Shown: positions 10,001 to 17,363, counted from the first letter of the stretch. The stretch is 34,107 nt of DNA from a virus (IMGVR_UViG_3300036945_001338:1-34107), one strand, 5' to 3'. Program-made: numbers and translations. Notes: generated by a model not told the origin, from the letters alone.

Positions 10001-10010
10001 CTTATCATAA
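4059..10010 (+). CDS. Tail tape measure protein
   Basis: At 1983 residues this is by far the largest gene, directly after G/G-T, as expected for the tape measure protein that sets tail length. Residues 1-350 are almost continuous coiled coil with repeated K/E/S/Q-rich heptads. The TP901-type core domain follows (about 370-560), with GGATETIKKG, TEYTSIQGAEAAKHLAMAGF and the LATAGQIELGEAAE motif. Hydrophobic, glycine/alanine-rich segments near residues 727-757 and 1438-1465 may insert in the host membrane at DNA entry. More coiled coil fills 800-1400. The C-terminus has AFAKGGWSNSPSIFGETGYG (about 1878 onward), the typical tape-measure end motif. By the common rule of about 0.15 nm per residue, a tail near 300 nm would be expected (inference). 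Confidence 0.95.
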   Translation: MGLSMEITTASARTELESLQKSIGKTGTDIVSVKKKIDSLGKTVDGMAKAFEKAGDKASAASYKKLANEISSISKNMSTLKGGMDSLDSGAKKTGKSVKNLSSQLNQVSESAEKQKQKLDKTVISTSKLLEKNTQLNTKLKETESNYKKSGKAISDSEKLLAKSQKTTEKLQKQYDNLSKKSKETSDTNQRLGGRVSYLTSEISKLEKQMRDTNKELLKSGKINLDLQKKNSTLGNSYIKINTENKKLQSELSASRKEASKLTSEINRLNAAALKSGKANLELQKKVSALGNQMRKAKIEIDQSEQVIKHYEKATKKLYNENLRLTAKIEKQTAAYKKLRGEQNTLQSSMNRVMKIASTLRNVMFLAGVTMAWKRFSDDIIKVGSDFETLMKQVGGATETIKKGMVTQDFIDLQKTIMSLGESTEYTSIQGAEAAKHLAMAGFRVGQIQAALKPVMDLATAGQIELGEAAEFATGALTSMGLITSDTTQLMANMERINNALVFSAVQTNVSIEDLAESFKYVAPQARNMGMSIEDLSLWLGVLGNSNIKASAAGTQMSFALMRQAEAMRKLGMASQGNDFLSMLKEINKQGWGAEEINQVFTARGSRLILSFKNVVPVFERLRDAQKKSNDYAKELAEIMRDTTTVNFQKFSSLINNIKIVGFQKGATDLNFALKGLYKTVSDNRGEFEGFAKVLVDIQSYLIDNISSIIEMGRSLKDLYDENPRILEMAAGFATLAAVLSGNPIIATGIGAGAYTIHQMGERTKDLSSDVGELMLNLSKLQKIKEKMEDYDTAKKYVGSLRGGSTLKDNLVLTNARKQMEDAMSSAGYKYNDKFGKDISYEELNEKIGKIESDLSLKKDRLSALLGTTMNITNDLAMEFKKDSDLTKTFSEEIFAGIRESEDILTRANDELINLQEETDKLGQFGGKIGANAKGGLKYIGGPTLETQKDQLKKETEDKVKDLENSVKYFSEKVSKLQDEYFAAYEEFSLVGPRPEVLLSTEEERVAWEKSNAAVEKSRINLNNYTESLKIEQNKINIIKNKGAMEGAMLDRQIAQRNYQNLKAGVDAVRSSEQEILNTKKSFFEEYETWNLSKFKDLNRKEMKAKIQAESDKISDFKTSYELADPASKMSTEKYNTALSNMNKNLAEMKRQAGTKLALDSSRESENKRKQEYDSLKQSEETLYQLRRSNYETYQEWNAEKTREFKQKEIKMEIDAQKEVINRMKTDRVNKVDKRSTEQYKKDLKVQEDILIEMEGSKYDRGNALNSEIALREIQIRETVADQMRDLDDRIFDIKKSNAEDLDFFTNKNSNEYYKRELERAIDLENKKKDLWTTTEMLKTGPDSMIYDDIRKIESQWEDLIVQMSKNIGIQMDKLTSVTFKSVGENLKSTIDSSLSGVLTDALTGELDSFEAYFSEFTNSLAGMWSSMASNMIINQQTLGGLSGLGTVGAMGAAGLGIMAVSSIFSSREKAKAEKARKAALREQLKSELGDSIAQLELGDAGYQIYQLNAKIKDLTEQAKDAGYPIAEIIKLRKLETKEILDSIKAQYSSASTSMTDFVQGVIRDDWSMTDWQAEYDRLHEDLLSLDQTSSDYRDDSIEILNEQFEALKMIYDIQKEQLSALESLSESLTTQIWDLQNTENMPTSLENFQAQYDKLMLAATTPGASGFINTEAVSDFQDFVSQYIDKFSAAGYDYQDLISGVVGDLSDLQVDVQSESEALAIAIRANTEALEGDQGVINAINSLAQITQEIADREIYKTWKESMPSMPNIEDYKSKNYSLGYYDSLKSEVGGGNPDSLLPILGIYHKQIEAQKVLDWASLLESGISPEIDNWKKDLVAAFDLLDIQSAIDAMKNGSFGEYRNEINEDYIKLFDLVKNIPAFAKGGWSNSPSIFGETGYGEYAVPDKNNPNNSHFLQSVGVDSNEIGTQIGNIVSKAIRSAIADLGLNSGQSGDIVIKIDEREIARAVLSDTKKNPTPLRRVLS

Positions 10011-10535
10011 ATGCATCAAGATTATCTACCTACAGTTTCAGCAGATTACTTTGATGTACCCTTGACATTAAAGCCGACTCAATCTATTTCTTTCCCGACA
10101 GAGAAGAAGCAGAAAGTTTTCAAGACAGATGGTAACTCTAAAGAAGTTACAACTCTGTCTAAAAATAACTGTGTATATATTTCAGTAGGATTTGAAAATC
10201 TAAATTCTACAAATAAAGATATTTTACTGGATCTTTATCTTGATCTTTATAAGGCGAATGGATTACAGAAAAGCTTTTTATTAAATCATCCTACGGATGG
10301 AAGCCAATATGTTTGTCGTTTTATGGATAATATCTCTGAAACGATGCAAAGGAATTTTAGACATTCATATTCGAGGATGTCTTTACTTGCAATTGGAGCT
10401 GATAGAAATTTAATAAGTACTCAAACATGGATTGTTGGTGGATCTTCTGTCGGATATATTCCTATTACGACTAAAGAAGAAGTTCTATTTGGTGGAGATA
10501 CTACAACATTTAGTGGAGACAGTGTGGTGTGGTAA
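10011..10535 (+). CDS. Distal tail protein, paralog A
   Basis: A 174-residue protein that starts on the base after the tape measure stop. AGGAGGG lies about 13 nt upstream inside the tape measure gene. It is visibly homologous to the next gene: both begin with an aromatic DY and a second ADY, share a FENL/IENL strand, then a helix ending KANG, then SFLLNHP or SFLFKHP, then YVCRF or FVCRF, and later IGADRNLI or IGIDRNLI with WIVG. The order after the tape measure gene suggests the distal-tail/minor tail protein (lambda gpM-like) slot. It carries an additional C-terminal strand tail, GGDTTTFSGDSVVW. Exact role unknown. Confidence 0.55.
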   Translation: MHQDYLPTVSADYFDVPLTLKPTQSISFPTEKKQKVFKTDGNSKEVTTLSKNNCVYISVGFENLNSTNKDILLDLYLDLYKANGLQKSFLLNHPTDGSQYVCRFMDNISETMQRNFRHSYSRMSLLAIGADRNLISTQTWIVGGSSVGYIPITTKEEVLFGGDTTTFSGDSVVW

Positions 10536-10538
10536 AAT

Positions 10539-11003
10539 ATGTACAGTGATTATTTCATAAGCACACAAGCAGATTATATAAACGAGATTTTTGATTTTTA
10601 TCCAGAATCATCTATCTCTTTTTCTGCAACAAAACATCAAAATTCTTCAAATGGAATTGATGATATAAAATTTGTATCTCACCTTTCAGAATCAAGTGAA
10701 GGTAGTTTTTCTTTTTCAATAGAAAATTTATCTATAGCCGAAAGAGATGAGATACTTGATATATTTATAAACGAAAATAAAGCTAATGGAATATCAAATA
10801 GTTTTTTATTTAAACATCCAATTTATAATGAATATTTTGTATGCAGATTTTCAGGGCAGATAACTGATTCTTTATATAGGCATGAGAGATATTCCTACGA
10901 TAAAATAGATTTAGATATTATAGGTATAGATAGGAATTTGATAAACATAGACTCTTGGATTGTTGGAGAAGAACCTACAGAAGAATATATTTATTATATA
11001 TAG
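10539..11003 (+). CDS. Distal tail protein, paralog B
   Basis: A 154-residue tandem paralog of the preceding gene, 3 nt downstream, with the same order of motifs (ADY, IENL, NKANG, SFLFKHP, FVCRF, IGIDRNLI, SWIVG). It is more acidic and lacks the extra C-terminal tail. Tandem duplication at this site could produce a mixed ring or two stacked rings between the tail tube and hub. It ends with TAG and is followed by the putative tip protein. Function is inferred from position only. The homology to its neighbour is seen directly. Confidence 0.55.
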   Translation: MYSDYFISTQADYINEIFDFYPESSISFSATKHQNSSNGIDDIKFVSHLSESSEGSFSFSIENLSIAERDEILDIFINENKANGISNSFLFKHPIYNEYFVCRFSGQITDSLYRHERYSYDKIDLDIIGIDRNLINIDSWIVGEEPTEEYIYYI

Positions 11004-11015
11004 GACTGGAAATAT

Positions 11016-11573
11016 ATGTCGAACGAAATAGTAACAGGTATCGGTCCAAAAAACACTACTCAAAAATTGTGGAAAGTTACTTCTATAGGTGGATGGGAAG
11101 GAGATCACAATTTAGCAGTAGATATATCTAAAAGATATATAGTTTTTATCTGGATATATAAAGAAGCCTTAGTTGATACAGATCCATGTACAATAAGTTT
11201 TGGGATAGATGGAAATGTTTTGAATAATGAGATAGGATCAGCAGTTTCATCACCATATTTTGTTTTATCAGAGAATTGGGTGGGTGAAACAATTTTAAAT
11301 GGTTATATTGGAGAATGGCTTTTATGTGTTGGAAATATATTTCCAAGTACAACTGAAAATAATCCAATAACATATAGCGGTATATATGATCTATCTGGAG
11401 AAAGAATAGTAGAAGGAATTGACTATAGATGGAGTGCAGACCCATCACTTTGGGATGGAGAAAGAATTATCCAAGATAATGAATCAAACGAAGTTCTAAT
11501 TATAGCGAAACCTGCTATATACCAATTCGACGAAAATAAAGGCCCATTCATTGAAAATATTCTTGGGATATAA
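11016..11573 (+). CDS. Putative tail-tip beta-sandwich protein
   Basis: A 185-residue protein, almost all beta by appearance and tryptophan-rich, lying between the distal-tail pair and the large hub gene. Segments such as RYIVFIWIYKEA, SSPYFVLSENW, EWLLCVGNIFPS and IYDLSGERI follow the pattern of concanavalin/carbohydrate-binding-like domains found in phage tail-tip proteins (VWVKK, NPYF, WYLLVG, YD-x-x-TG). This suggests an accessory receptor-contact protein, perhaps made separately here but fused to fibres in other phages. No enzyme motif is seen. The fold call is tentative and comes from my own pattern match. Confidence 0.4.
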   Translation: MSNEIVTGIGPKNTTQKLWKVTSIGGWEGDHNLAVDISKRYIVFIWIYKEALVDTDPCTISFGIDGNVLNNEIGSAVSSPYFVLSENWVGETILNGYIGEWLLCVGNIFPSTTENNPITYSGIYDLSGERIVEGIDYRWSADPSLWDGERIIQDNESNEVLIIAKPAIYQFDENKGPFIENILGI

Positions 11574-11576
11574 AAG

Positions 11577-14354
11577 ATGATATCTAATTCTATAAAAATA
11601 ACTAATAATTTAACAGCGGTTTGGCTTATAGAATTCCAAAACTATAGATGGGCAACTTCTAATTTTTTATACAATGGAAGTTATTATACAGGGAAAATCC
11701 AAAATTTTTCAGGCATATCTGAAACTGTATGTAAACCTCAAGATAATTCTATTCCAGATAAAAATCTCAACTTCTGCATACCTGATGAAAATAATATTGT
11801 CAATGGTCAAAGAGGAGAATCAGTTATCGTAAGGTTGATAATTGATGATCAGCAATTTTTATCTTGGAATTTTATAGTTTCCACTTTTTCAAAATATTAT
11901 GATAAAGCATATTTTGATTGTATTGACTTCTTTTCTTATTCTATTGAAGATGTCGATTATCCAAGAACAGACCTAATAAATCCTCTTGATACTTCAAGTT
12001 CTACTCATTCTGGCTCTGAAAACGCATGTATACCTATAGTCTATGGTAATCCATATATACCTCTTAGATCTCTCCTTGTAGGTTCAAATCGGGCTTATGT
12101 ATTAGGAGAAGATGATGGATCTACATATACGATTGATTCAGTTTCATATCCTGTTGAATGGGATGAGAAAGCTGAATTTTTAGCTGCAAATTACACATTT
12201 ACTCAATCTTCTTATAACGGGTTAAGAGTCTTCGTACCATATATAGCAACTGGTGGAACTGCCGGTTTTTTTGAAAGTAGTGGGTCACTTCTTGATATGC
12301 CTACAAAATTCTCTAAATCAACGACATCAGGAATAACAAATCCGGCTGACATCATATCAAATATCATACAAGATCTTGGACATACACTTTCTGCTATTGA
12401 TACAGCATCTTTCGCCTATTGTGAAAATATATATTCTACCATTGGATTATCTTTCAATGCTGGATTTTATGATAAAAAATCAGCGAAAGAAGTTCTATGT
12501 AGCGTTCTATCAGCTTGTAATTCTACGATAAATATTTATGACAAAATATACCTAAAATATGTCGGAGATGCATCATTAGCTACAATAAATAGAAACGATA
12601 TCGCAGATTTTTCTTTTTCTGAAAATGTATTAAAAAATATTAATGATGCTGGCATTGTAGAATATTATGAAAATGTTCAAGCTGGAGATGAAAAAAAACG
12701 GAAACAAATTTACGTTCCAATATCTGGCACAACATATTCGAATGCGAGTTCGGATACATTTTTAATTCCATACATATCTGACACAGTTATTTTACAGCAA
12801 TTAGCAAGAATTTATTTTAGAAAGAAATATTGGTATGCTGGAGATGTAAGCTTTGATATTAAAAAAAGATATTTGAAATACGAGTGCGGAGACAAAATAA
12901 CTATATTAGATGATCTTTACGAAAGTGGAGATTATTATATTTCTTCAAAAAATATAGGAGAAGATCTATCTCTTAAATTTTCATGCGAGAGATACCTTGA
13001 CGATATAGGTCAAATAGAAGATTACGAACCAGATCCTCAAACAATTGTCGAAGATACTTCAGATAGACTTTATTATGCTACACAAGCATATAATACAATA
13101 GGATTTGTTAATGCTGCTAATTGTCGGATATACGGGAATTCTATAAAAAAAATATCTGGAGCATCATCTTGGACTTCTGCAAGTGCTTACAGTCGCGATT
13201 CAAAAGTAGATAACTCGAAGATCTCTTTTAAGTCGTCTCAAACAAATTGTCTTTTAGCTGTCGGTTTAAGTATTGATCCAACGATTAATTTCAACTACAC
13301 ATCGATAAATTATTGTTGGATGTTAAAAGCAGATGGAACTTGTGAAGCTTTTTCTTCAGGAACTTCTCTTGGTACATTTGGGTCTTACACAGAATTATCT
13401 CAATTTGAAATAGTCTATGATGGTTATAAAATAATATTTTATTTAGATGGAGATCCAAAACATACAATATCAGGGGTATCTGAAGGTCTTAGATTTTACG
13501 TTGACTCAAGTTTTTACACTCTTGATGGAGCTATAAATAGTGTTGTTTTTGAGGCTTACGGAGATGTTACACAAACAGCTATAAACAATGGAGTTATAAC
13601 TTCTGGTTATATCGGTGATAAAGCAATAGATGATGATCCAACTCTTGGTATTGATTTCAATAATGCTAACATAATTGTTGGTGGAGATGGCGAACTTTCT
13701 CTTTCTGGATCTTTGACTGTTAACTCTGGAGGAGGGATAACAGTAAATGACGGTGGTGGAATTACTGTCAATTCAGGTGGTGACATATCTTTAATTTCAT
13801 CAGACACAGATCCTTATGATTTATCAACTATATATTTCAAACATGGAGCAAGTGACACAGATCCTATAAAATTCGAGGCTTATGTCAGTTCAGGCCAAAA
13901 ATACCTATATATTCAAACTGAAAATGATATTTCGAAATATCTTAGAATTGGATCAAGCGGTCAGAGGTGGAAAAGTGTTCAAATAAATGCTCAAGGGTTT
14001 GGAGCTATAGTAACTGATACGGCTTATAAAACAACATCTATGTCTTTATCTGAGGATTATTTTATTTCAGAACTTAGAGAATATTACGACTCGGTTGAAC
14101 ATAGAGGGTATTTTAATATTGTTGTCGCTCCAGAAGGAGATATAGTCTACACATCTGTTTATAATACAAAAATGGTTGTTCTTCGAGCACCAATTGTTTG
14201 CAATTACGTTCCAATTATGACATCCCCTGGATCTACTTATGATGGGCTAATTCCATACAATGGTCATTTTTATTTCTATATAGATAGCTCAACAGATCTT
14301 CCATATATTCGGTTTAAAGATTCAACAGGGACTTACATAACAAAGGCGATATAA
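11577..14354 (+). CDS. Tail hub / receptor-binding tip protein
   Basis: A 925-residue protein, the second largest of the tail module. The N-terminal region (about 1-500) looks like a tail hub, with DYPRTDLINPLD and ACIPIVYGNPYIPL, as in hub/tip attachment proteins of lambda-like tails. A lectin-like beta sandwich seems to occupy about residues 515-665 (CLLAVGLSIDP, FEIVYDGYKIIFYLDGDP). A short glycine repeat near 710-740 (VNSGGGITVNDGGGITVNSG) looks like the start of a trimeric fibre shaft. The last 180 residues are beta-rich, contain STIYFKHGASDTDPIKFEA and end PYIRFKDSTGTYI, as in fibre tips. It probably binds the host receptor and triggers opening of the tube. The product names are inferred. 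Confidence 0.65.
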   Translation: MISNSIKITNNLTAVWLIEFQNYRWATSNFLYNGSYYTGKIQNFSGISETVCKPQDNSIPDKNLNFCIPDENNIVNGQRGESVIVRLIIDDQQFLSWNFIVSTFSKYYDKAYFDCIDFFSYSIEDVDYPRTDLINPLDTSSSTHSGSENACIPIVYGNPYIPLRSLLVGSNRAYVLGEDDGSTYTIDSVSYPVEWDEKAEFLAANYTFTQSSYNGLRVFVPYIATGGTAGFFESSGSLLDMPTKFSKSTTSGITNPADIISNIIQDLGHTLSAIDTASFAYCENIYSTIGLSFNAGFYDKKSAKEVLCSVLSACNSTINIYDKIYLKYVGDASLATINRNDIADFSFSENVLKNINDAGIVEYYENVQAGDEKKRKQIYVPISGTTYSNASSDTFLIPYISDTVILQQLARIYFRKKYWYAGDVSFDIKKRYLKYECGDKITILDDLYESGDYYISSKNIGEDLSLKFSCERYLDDIGQIEDYEPDPQTIVEDTSDRLYYATQAYNTIGFVNAANCRIYGNSIKKISGASSWTSASAYSRDSKVDNSKISFKSSQTNCLLAVGLSIDPTINFNYTSINYCWMLKADGTCEAFSSGTSLGTFGSYTELSQFEIVYDGYKIIFYLDGDPKHTISGVSEGLRFYVDSSFYTLDGAINSVVFEAYGDVTQTAINNGVITSGYIGDKAIDDDPTLGIDFNNANIIVGGDGELSLSGSLTVNSGGGITVNDGGGITVNSGGDISLISSDTDPYDLSTIYFKHGASDTDPIKFEAYVSSGQKYLYIQTENDISKYLRIGSSGQRWKSVQINAQGFGAIVTDTAYKTTSMSLSEDYFISELREYYDSVEHRGYFNIVVAPEGDIVYTSVYNTKMVVLRAPIVCNYVPIMTSPGSTYDGLIPYNGHFYFYIDSSTDLPYIRFKDSTGTYITKAI

Positions 14355-14355
14355 A

Positions 14356-14538
14356 ATGCAAAACAATCAAAATAATGAATCAAAAATAATAACAGAAAAA
14401 ACAAAACAAAGATTTGGAGAACTTCTTTTTAGAATAACAGAACTTGAAACCATTCTTCAGGTTAAAGAGGAAGAAATCCAAAGCTTAAATGACCATATCA
14501 AAAAACTAAAATCAGCTATGGGGGATGTAGATGAGTAA
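14356..14538 (+). CDS. Small coiled-coil protein
   Basis: A 60-residue, strongly helical protein. Residues 18-50 form heptads (FGELLFRITELETILQVKEE and onward) compatible with a coiled coil. It starts one base after the hub gene stop and overlaps the next small gene by 8 nt. No signal or membrane segment is present. Similar short coiled-coil proteins often lie between tail-fibre and lysis genes, but no function can be assigned. Confidence 0.6.
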   Translation: MQNNQNNESKIITEKTKQRFGELLFRITELETILQVKEEEIQSLNDHIKKLKSAMGDVDE

Positions 14539-14704
14539 ACTAAAAAATTTCTTTATAAAGAAGCCTATGAAAATAATTTCTTCAATTCTCTATTGCTATA
14601 TACTGAGAAACTACATTAAAAACTTTATTAATGATGATAACAAAACATGGGATGATAATATTATAAAAGCTCTTGATGAGATTTTTGAACATAAGAAAGG
14701 TTAA
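14531..14704 (+). CDS. Very small basic protein, overlapping gene
   Basis: A 57-residue reading frame that starts MSKLKNFFIKKPMKI and ends EIFEHKKG. The start lies inside the end of the previous gene, with ATGGGGGATGTAG just before the ATG giving a G-rich ribosome site. It then fills the otherwise empty gap to the next start, 2 nt after its stop. The N-terminal half is basic with a hydrophobic run (IISSILYCYILRNYI) that could be a short membrane-associated helix. The C-terminal half is acidic and helical. Tight packing supports it being translated. No family recognised. Confidence 0.55.
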   Translation: MSKLKNFFIKKPMKIISSILYCYILRNYIKNFINDDNKTWDDNIIKALDEIFEHKKG

Positions 14705-14706
14705 AA

Positions 14707-15147
14707 ATGTCTACATATGAAGCTGCAAGCTTAATTATTTCTATCGGTACATTTCTTCTTGGGGCTTGTTTCGGCTTGATCGCATGGGGCAGAATGCAAC
14801 AGTGGAAAGACCACATCACTGAAACTGTAAGAGATATCAAAGATAGATTAGATAGGGGAGATAATTATCTCAGAGATGGAGAGCTTTGCTTAGAAGATAT
14901 AAAAGAATTAAAAAGCAAACTTTTCTCTGCTGATGGATCTCCTACTTATATAACAAAGGAAATGTGTAAGATGCAAGGGAAATACATAAAAGAAAGTTTA
15001 TCTGTACAGATTTCAACACTAAAAGAGCTTGTTGAAACGAGGAATAGGACGATCTACGCAACTGACGACTCAATTAAAGATATGATGCAAAAAATTCTTT
15101 CATCAGTTGAAAAAGATCGACATATGGATCAAGTTATTCATAAGTAG
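14707..15147 (+). CDS. Membrane-anchored coiled protein, holin-like
   Basis: A 146-residue protein with a single N-terminal hydrophobic segment at about residues 6-28 (AASLIISIGTFLLGACFGLI), followed by a long soluble, charged helical domain. It is the last gene before the terminator of the tail unit, where phages frequently place lysis or membrane proteins. One TM helix plus a cytosolic coil could fit a holin/spanin-like or tail-associated membrane protein. No endolysin is present nearby, so lysis function is only a guess. The membrane segment is clear from sequence. Confidence 0.6.
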   Translation: MSTYEAASLIISIGTFLLGACFGLIAWGRMQQWKDHITETVRDIKDRLDRGDNYLRDGELCLEDIKELKSKLFSADGSPTYITKEMCKMQGKYIKESLSVQISTLKELVETRNRTIYATDDSIKDMMQKILSSVEKDRHMDQVIHK

Positions 15148-15150
15148 CGG

Positions 15151-15189
15151 CTAAAGGCTGTAGCACAAATACTACAGCCTTTAGTTTTT
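15151..15189 (+). terminator. Rho-independent terminator at convergent gene junction
   Basis: A perfect 13-bp stem, CTAAAGGCTGTAG (15151-15163) with CTACAGCCTTTAG (15172-15184), has an 8-nt loop and is followed by TTTTT (15185-15189). It lies 4 nt after the last plus-strand gene and abuts the stop of the minus-strand gp46 C-terminal gene at 15188. The T run supports plus-strand termination. On the minus strand the same stem lacks a clear T run, so use in that direction is less certain. Confidence 0.9.
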
Positions 15190-15802
15190 AAACTCTCGTC
15201 ACTTCACTGTACTTTCCGTTATGTACAACAATATATTTGTTTCCAGTTAATGAGCACAAATTTTTATCATGAGTTACAATTATAAATTGTACTCCAAATT
15301 TATCAGATAAGAAACTTACGATCTCCCCGAATTTAGCTGTTAGTAAACCAAGATTTGAAACAGGTTCATCAAAAATTAGAGTATTTCTTAGATTTTTCTC
15401 AGAAAGAATATGAAATACTATTTTAAATACAAAACCAATAGTGCTTATTAGTCCTCCTCCGACATCTGTTTTTAAATCATCCAACTCTTCCTCACCATCA
15501 AAAATCTTCGGCTCCCACTCATAACCTCCAGCTTTTTCTTTCGGTGATAATTCAAAACGATATTCTCTGTCGTCCCAAATAAAAGAAATAACTTCATTTA
15601 CAGTTTCTTCTACTGTGGACTTGAATCCTAACTGAACTTCGTGCATAGAAGAAGAAATTATTTCTTTTGCATCTTCGAAAATTATTAAATCTTTTTTCGA
15701 AGATGCAAGTTTACTTGAGAGTTTTTTGTATTTAGTATCAAGATTTTCAAGATTAACTTTTAATCTTATATACTTTTCTTTGAGATCTTCAACGTTTTGC
15801 AT
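15188..15802 (-). CDS. Rad50/SbcC-like ATPase, C-terminal half (split gp46)
   Basis: This 204-residue protein is the C-terminal half of a gp46/Rad50/SbcC ATPase. A short coiled coil (about 1-50) leads into the ATPase lobe. That lobe contains the ABC signature-like DVGGGLIS (113-120), the Walker B segment TLIFDEPVSNLG (141-152, with D145 and E146) and the switch histidine in VTHDK (176-180). There is no Walker A, which lies in the separate N-terminal half at 17939-18985. Together the halves make about 552 residues, close to T4 gp46 (560). The start overlaps the end of the Ntn hydrolase gene by 14 nt and lacks a strong ribosome site, suggesting translational coupling. The expected partner is the gp47-like nuclease at 16515-17354. 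Confidence 0.85.
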   Translation of the reverse strand: MQNVEDLKEKYIRLKVNLENLDTKYKKLSSKLASSKKDLIIFEDAKEIISSSMHEVQLGFKSTVEETVNEVISFIWDDREYRFELSPKEKAGGYEWEPKIFDGEEELDDLKTDVGGGLISTIGFVFKIVFHILSEKNLRNTLIFDEPVSNLGLLTAKFGEIVSFLSDKFGVQFIIVTHDKNLCSLTGNKYIVVHNGKYSEVTRV

Positions 15803-16250
15803 TTGTTTTTGTAGCCCAAACTGTTTTAAAAGTCCTTATTTTGCCTCCAGTGAAAACATCTCTCTTAGCTGCCATTTTAACAGATTCTGCTGCTGTTTTT
15901 CCGAGATCAAGAGCTGTCAAAGCGTAACTTCCACCACTTCCAAAAGCATAACTTCTTTTTGGATTCATATCGCAAACAACAAGGCGACCTTCGTATAATC
16001 CAACGTTCTTCAAACCGTCTTTACTTACGATAAGACCCTCGATATCTGTATCTATTTCATCTTCGTCATAAGCGCATTCAGAAATATACATATCGAATAA
16101 TTTTTCAACCTTTCCCACTTCCCCACAGAAAAAACCAACGAGTCCATCTCTCAGATATTTTTTATCAAAATTGTCATCGACGATCCTCTGACCGCCAACA
16201 CATCTGGAGTCGTAAGCTACAATACCGTCCTTATAACTAATTGTTGTCAA
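15789..16250 (-). CDS. HslV/proteasome-beta-like Ntn hydrolase
   Basis: A 153-residue protein of the Ntn-hydrolase (HslV/proteasome beta) type. It begins TTG-ACA-ACA, giving M-T-T-I-S-Y-K-D-G-I-V-A-Y-D-S-R. Removal of Met1 would expose the catalytic Thr. D14 and K30/K31 fit the Asp and Lys active-site positions, and AFGSGGSYALTALDLGKTAAE (about 102 onward) matches the GSGG segment of the family, followed by TGGKI. The TTG start is preferred: the nearby ATG runs into TGA after two codons, a GGGGG ribosome site lies 5 nt upstream, and the Thr must be residue 2. HslU is not in the window. A role in protein processing or anti-host proteolysis is inference. Confidence 0.85.
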   Translation of the reverse strand: MTTISYKDGIVAYDSRCVGGQRIVDDNFDKKYLRDGLVGFFCGEVGKVEKLFDMYISECAYDEDEIDTDIEGLIVSKDGLKNVGLYEGRLVVCDMNPKRSYAFGSGGSYALTALDLGKTAAESVKMAAKRDVFTGGKIRTFKTVWATKTNAKR

Positions 16251-16275
16251 ATCATCCCCCTTTTATTACATTAAA

Positions 16276-16503
16276 TTATTCGCAAGCTTCGAGTTTTTCT
16301 TTGATTTTTTTAAGAATACTTTCTTTTTTCTCCTTTAGGGATTCAATTTTTTCGTTTGCTTTTGAGATTCCTTCTTCAATAGAATCTATATCGATATCCA
16401 TTTCTTTCAGCTCTTCTATTGCTTTGTTTCTTCGATCTTCTTTTATTCCTATTTCAATTTTTTTATCATCTATCTTTTTCTTTAAGTCTCTAATGCTTCC
16501 CAC
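16276..16503 (-). CDS. Small coiled-coil protein, possible Rad50 arm fragment
   Basis: A 75-residue protein that is almost entirely one charged coiled coil (LKKKIDDKKIEIGIKEDRRN through IESLKEKKESILKKI). Translation starts at GTG 16501-16503, with AAGGAG about 8 nt upstream and no good ATG. It lies between the gp47-like nuclease and the Ntn hydrolase, inside the region that separates the two halves of gp46. The N-terminal gp46 half has a long coiled-coil arm while the C-terminal half has only about 45 residues of it, so this gene could supply part of the returning arm. That is speculative; it may be an unrelated small helical protein. Confidence 0.6.
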   Translation of the reverse strand: MGSIRDLKKKIDDKKIEIGIKEDRRNKAIEELKEMDIDIDSIEEGISKANEKIESLKEKKESILKKIKEKLEACE

Positions 16504-16514
16504 TAAAAATCTCC

Positions 16515-17354
16515 TTAGAATATAATTTTTCTCAATCTCTCTCTATTATCTTTCTTTTTAATTTTATCATTTATTATTTTTATTATATCTGTATTTTCCC
16601 CTTTTGCAATATTAAAATCTATTTTTGATTCAGATCTTACGGAAATGTGTTTTCGAGATATAACATCAGGTTTGGAAGGGAATTTTATCATTTTAATGTT
16701 ATCATTTTCAAGGAAATAAAAACTCGGCTCATAATCAGCGTAATAATCAGAAGCGTCGTCCCTTAGCATCACTCCAGAATTGAGAATTGTATTATACTTT
16801 GTTTTTACAAGAAATCTTCTGTGTATGTCCGAGGTTACAATATAATCGTATTTACTATTTTCTATCGCAAATTCTTCTGCATCTTTTATTGCCATGTTTT
16901 TTATTGCCATTTCTCTGGTACATATACTTGCGTGTATTGCAAGTAGGTTATTTTCTGTTTCGGGAATGATAGGATCTTCGCCAAAATCGCATCCAAAAAC
17001 ATTGTACTCTTGAATTTGTGTTGGGATATTTCTATATATTCTCTTCATGTATCCATGTTCTATAAGGATGCCAATAGTGCTTGGTTGGTCAGATCTACAA
17101 AAGCGATCATGTTGTCCTAAACAACAATAGAAATTTTGTTTCAGGTTTTTTAATTTATTCATCAATATCCAAAGTGACAGAAAATCTCTTGGTTTATCTG
17201 TAGTATCCCCGCTGGATATTATATCTGCTTTATTTTCATTTGCAAAATTAATCAAGAAGTCCAGTTTTTCATTTTGAGCCTCCAGAAAATTATCTGTACG
17301 GCATACTGGATTTTGAGATGTGATGTGCATATCTCCCAATAAAATCAATGACAT
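16515..17354 (-). CDS. Mre11/SbcD-like nuclease (gp47-type)
   Basis: A 279-residue metallophosphoesterase, the nuclease partner of gp46/Rad50. Metal-binding motifs are in order: GDMH (D8, H10), SSGDTTDKP (D50), LGQHDR (Q81, H82, D83), AIHASI (H141) and TSDIHRR (D176, H178). In the third motif Gln replaces the usual Asn of GNHD. The C-terminal part (about 200-279) is basic and Lys-rich, probably for DNA or partner contact. T4 gp47 is 339 residues, so this version is shorter and the capping domain is reduced. It lies just downstream of the HNH gene and upstream of the coiled-coil gene. It is expected to resect DNA ends for recombination-dependent replication. Confidence 0.88.
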   Translation of the reverse strand: MSLILLGDMHITSQNPVCRTDNFLEAQNEKLDFLINFANENKADIISSGDTTDKPRDFLSLWILMNKLKNLKQNFYCCLGQHDRFCRSDQPSTIGILIEHGYMKRIYRNIPTQIQEYNVFGCDFGEDPIIPETENNLLAIHASICTREMAIKNMAIKDAEEFAIENSKYDYIVTSDIHRRFLVKTKYNTILNSGVMLRDDASDYYADYEPSFYFLENDNIKMIKFPSKPDVISRKHISVRSESKIDFNIAKGENTDIIKIINDKIKKKDNRERLRKIIF

Positions 17355-17363
17355 AAAGACTCC

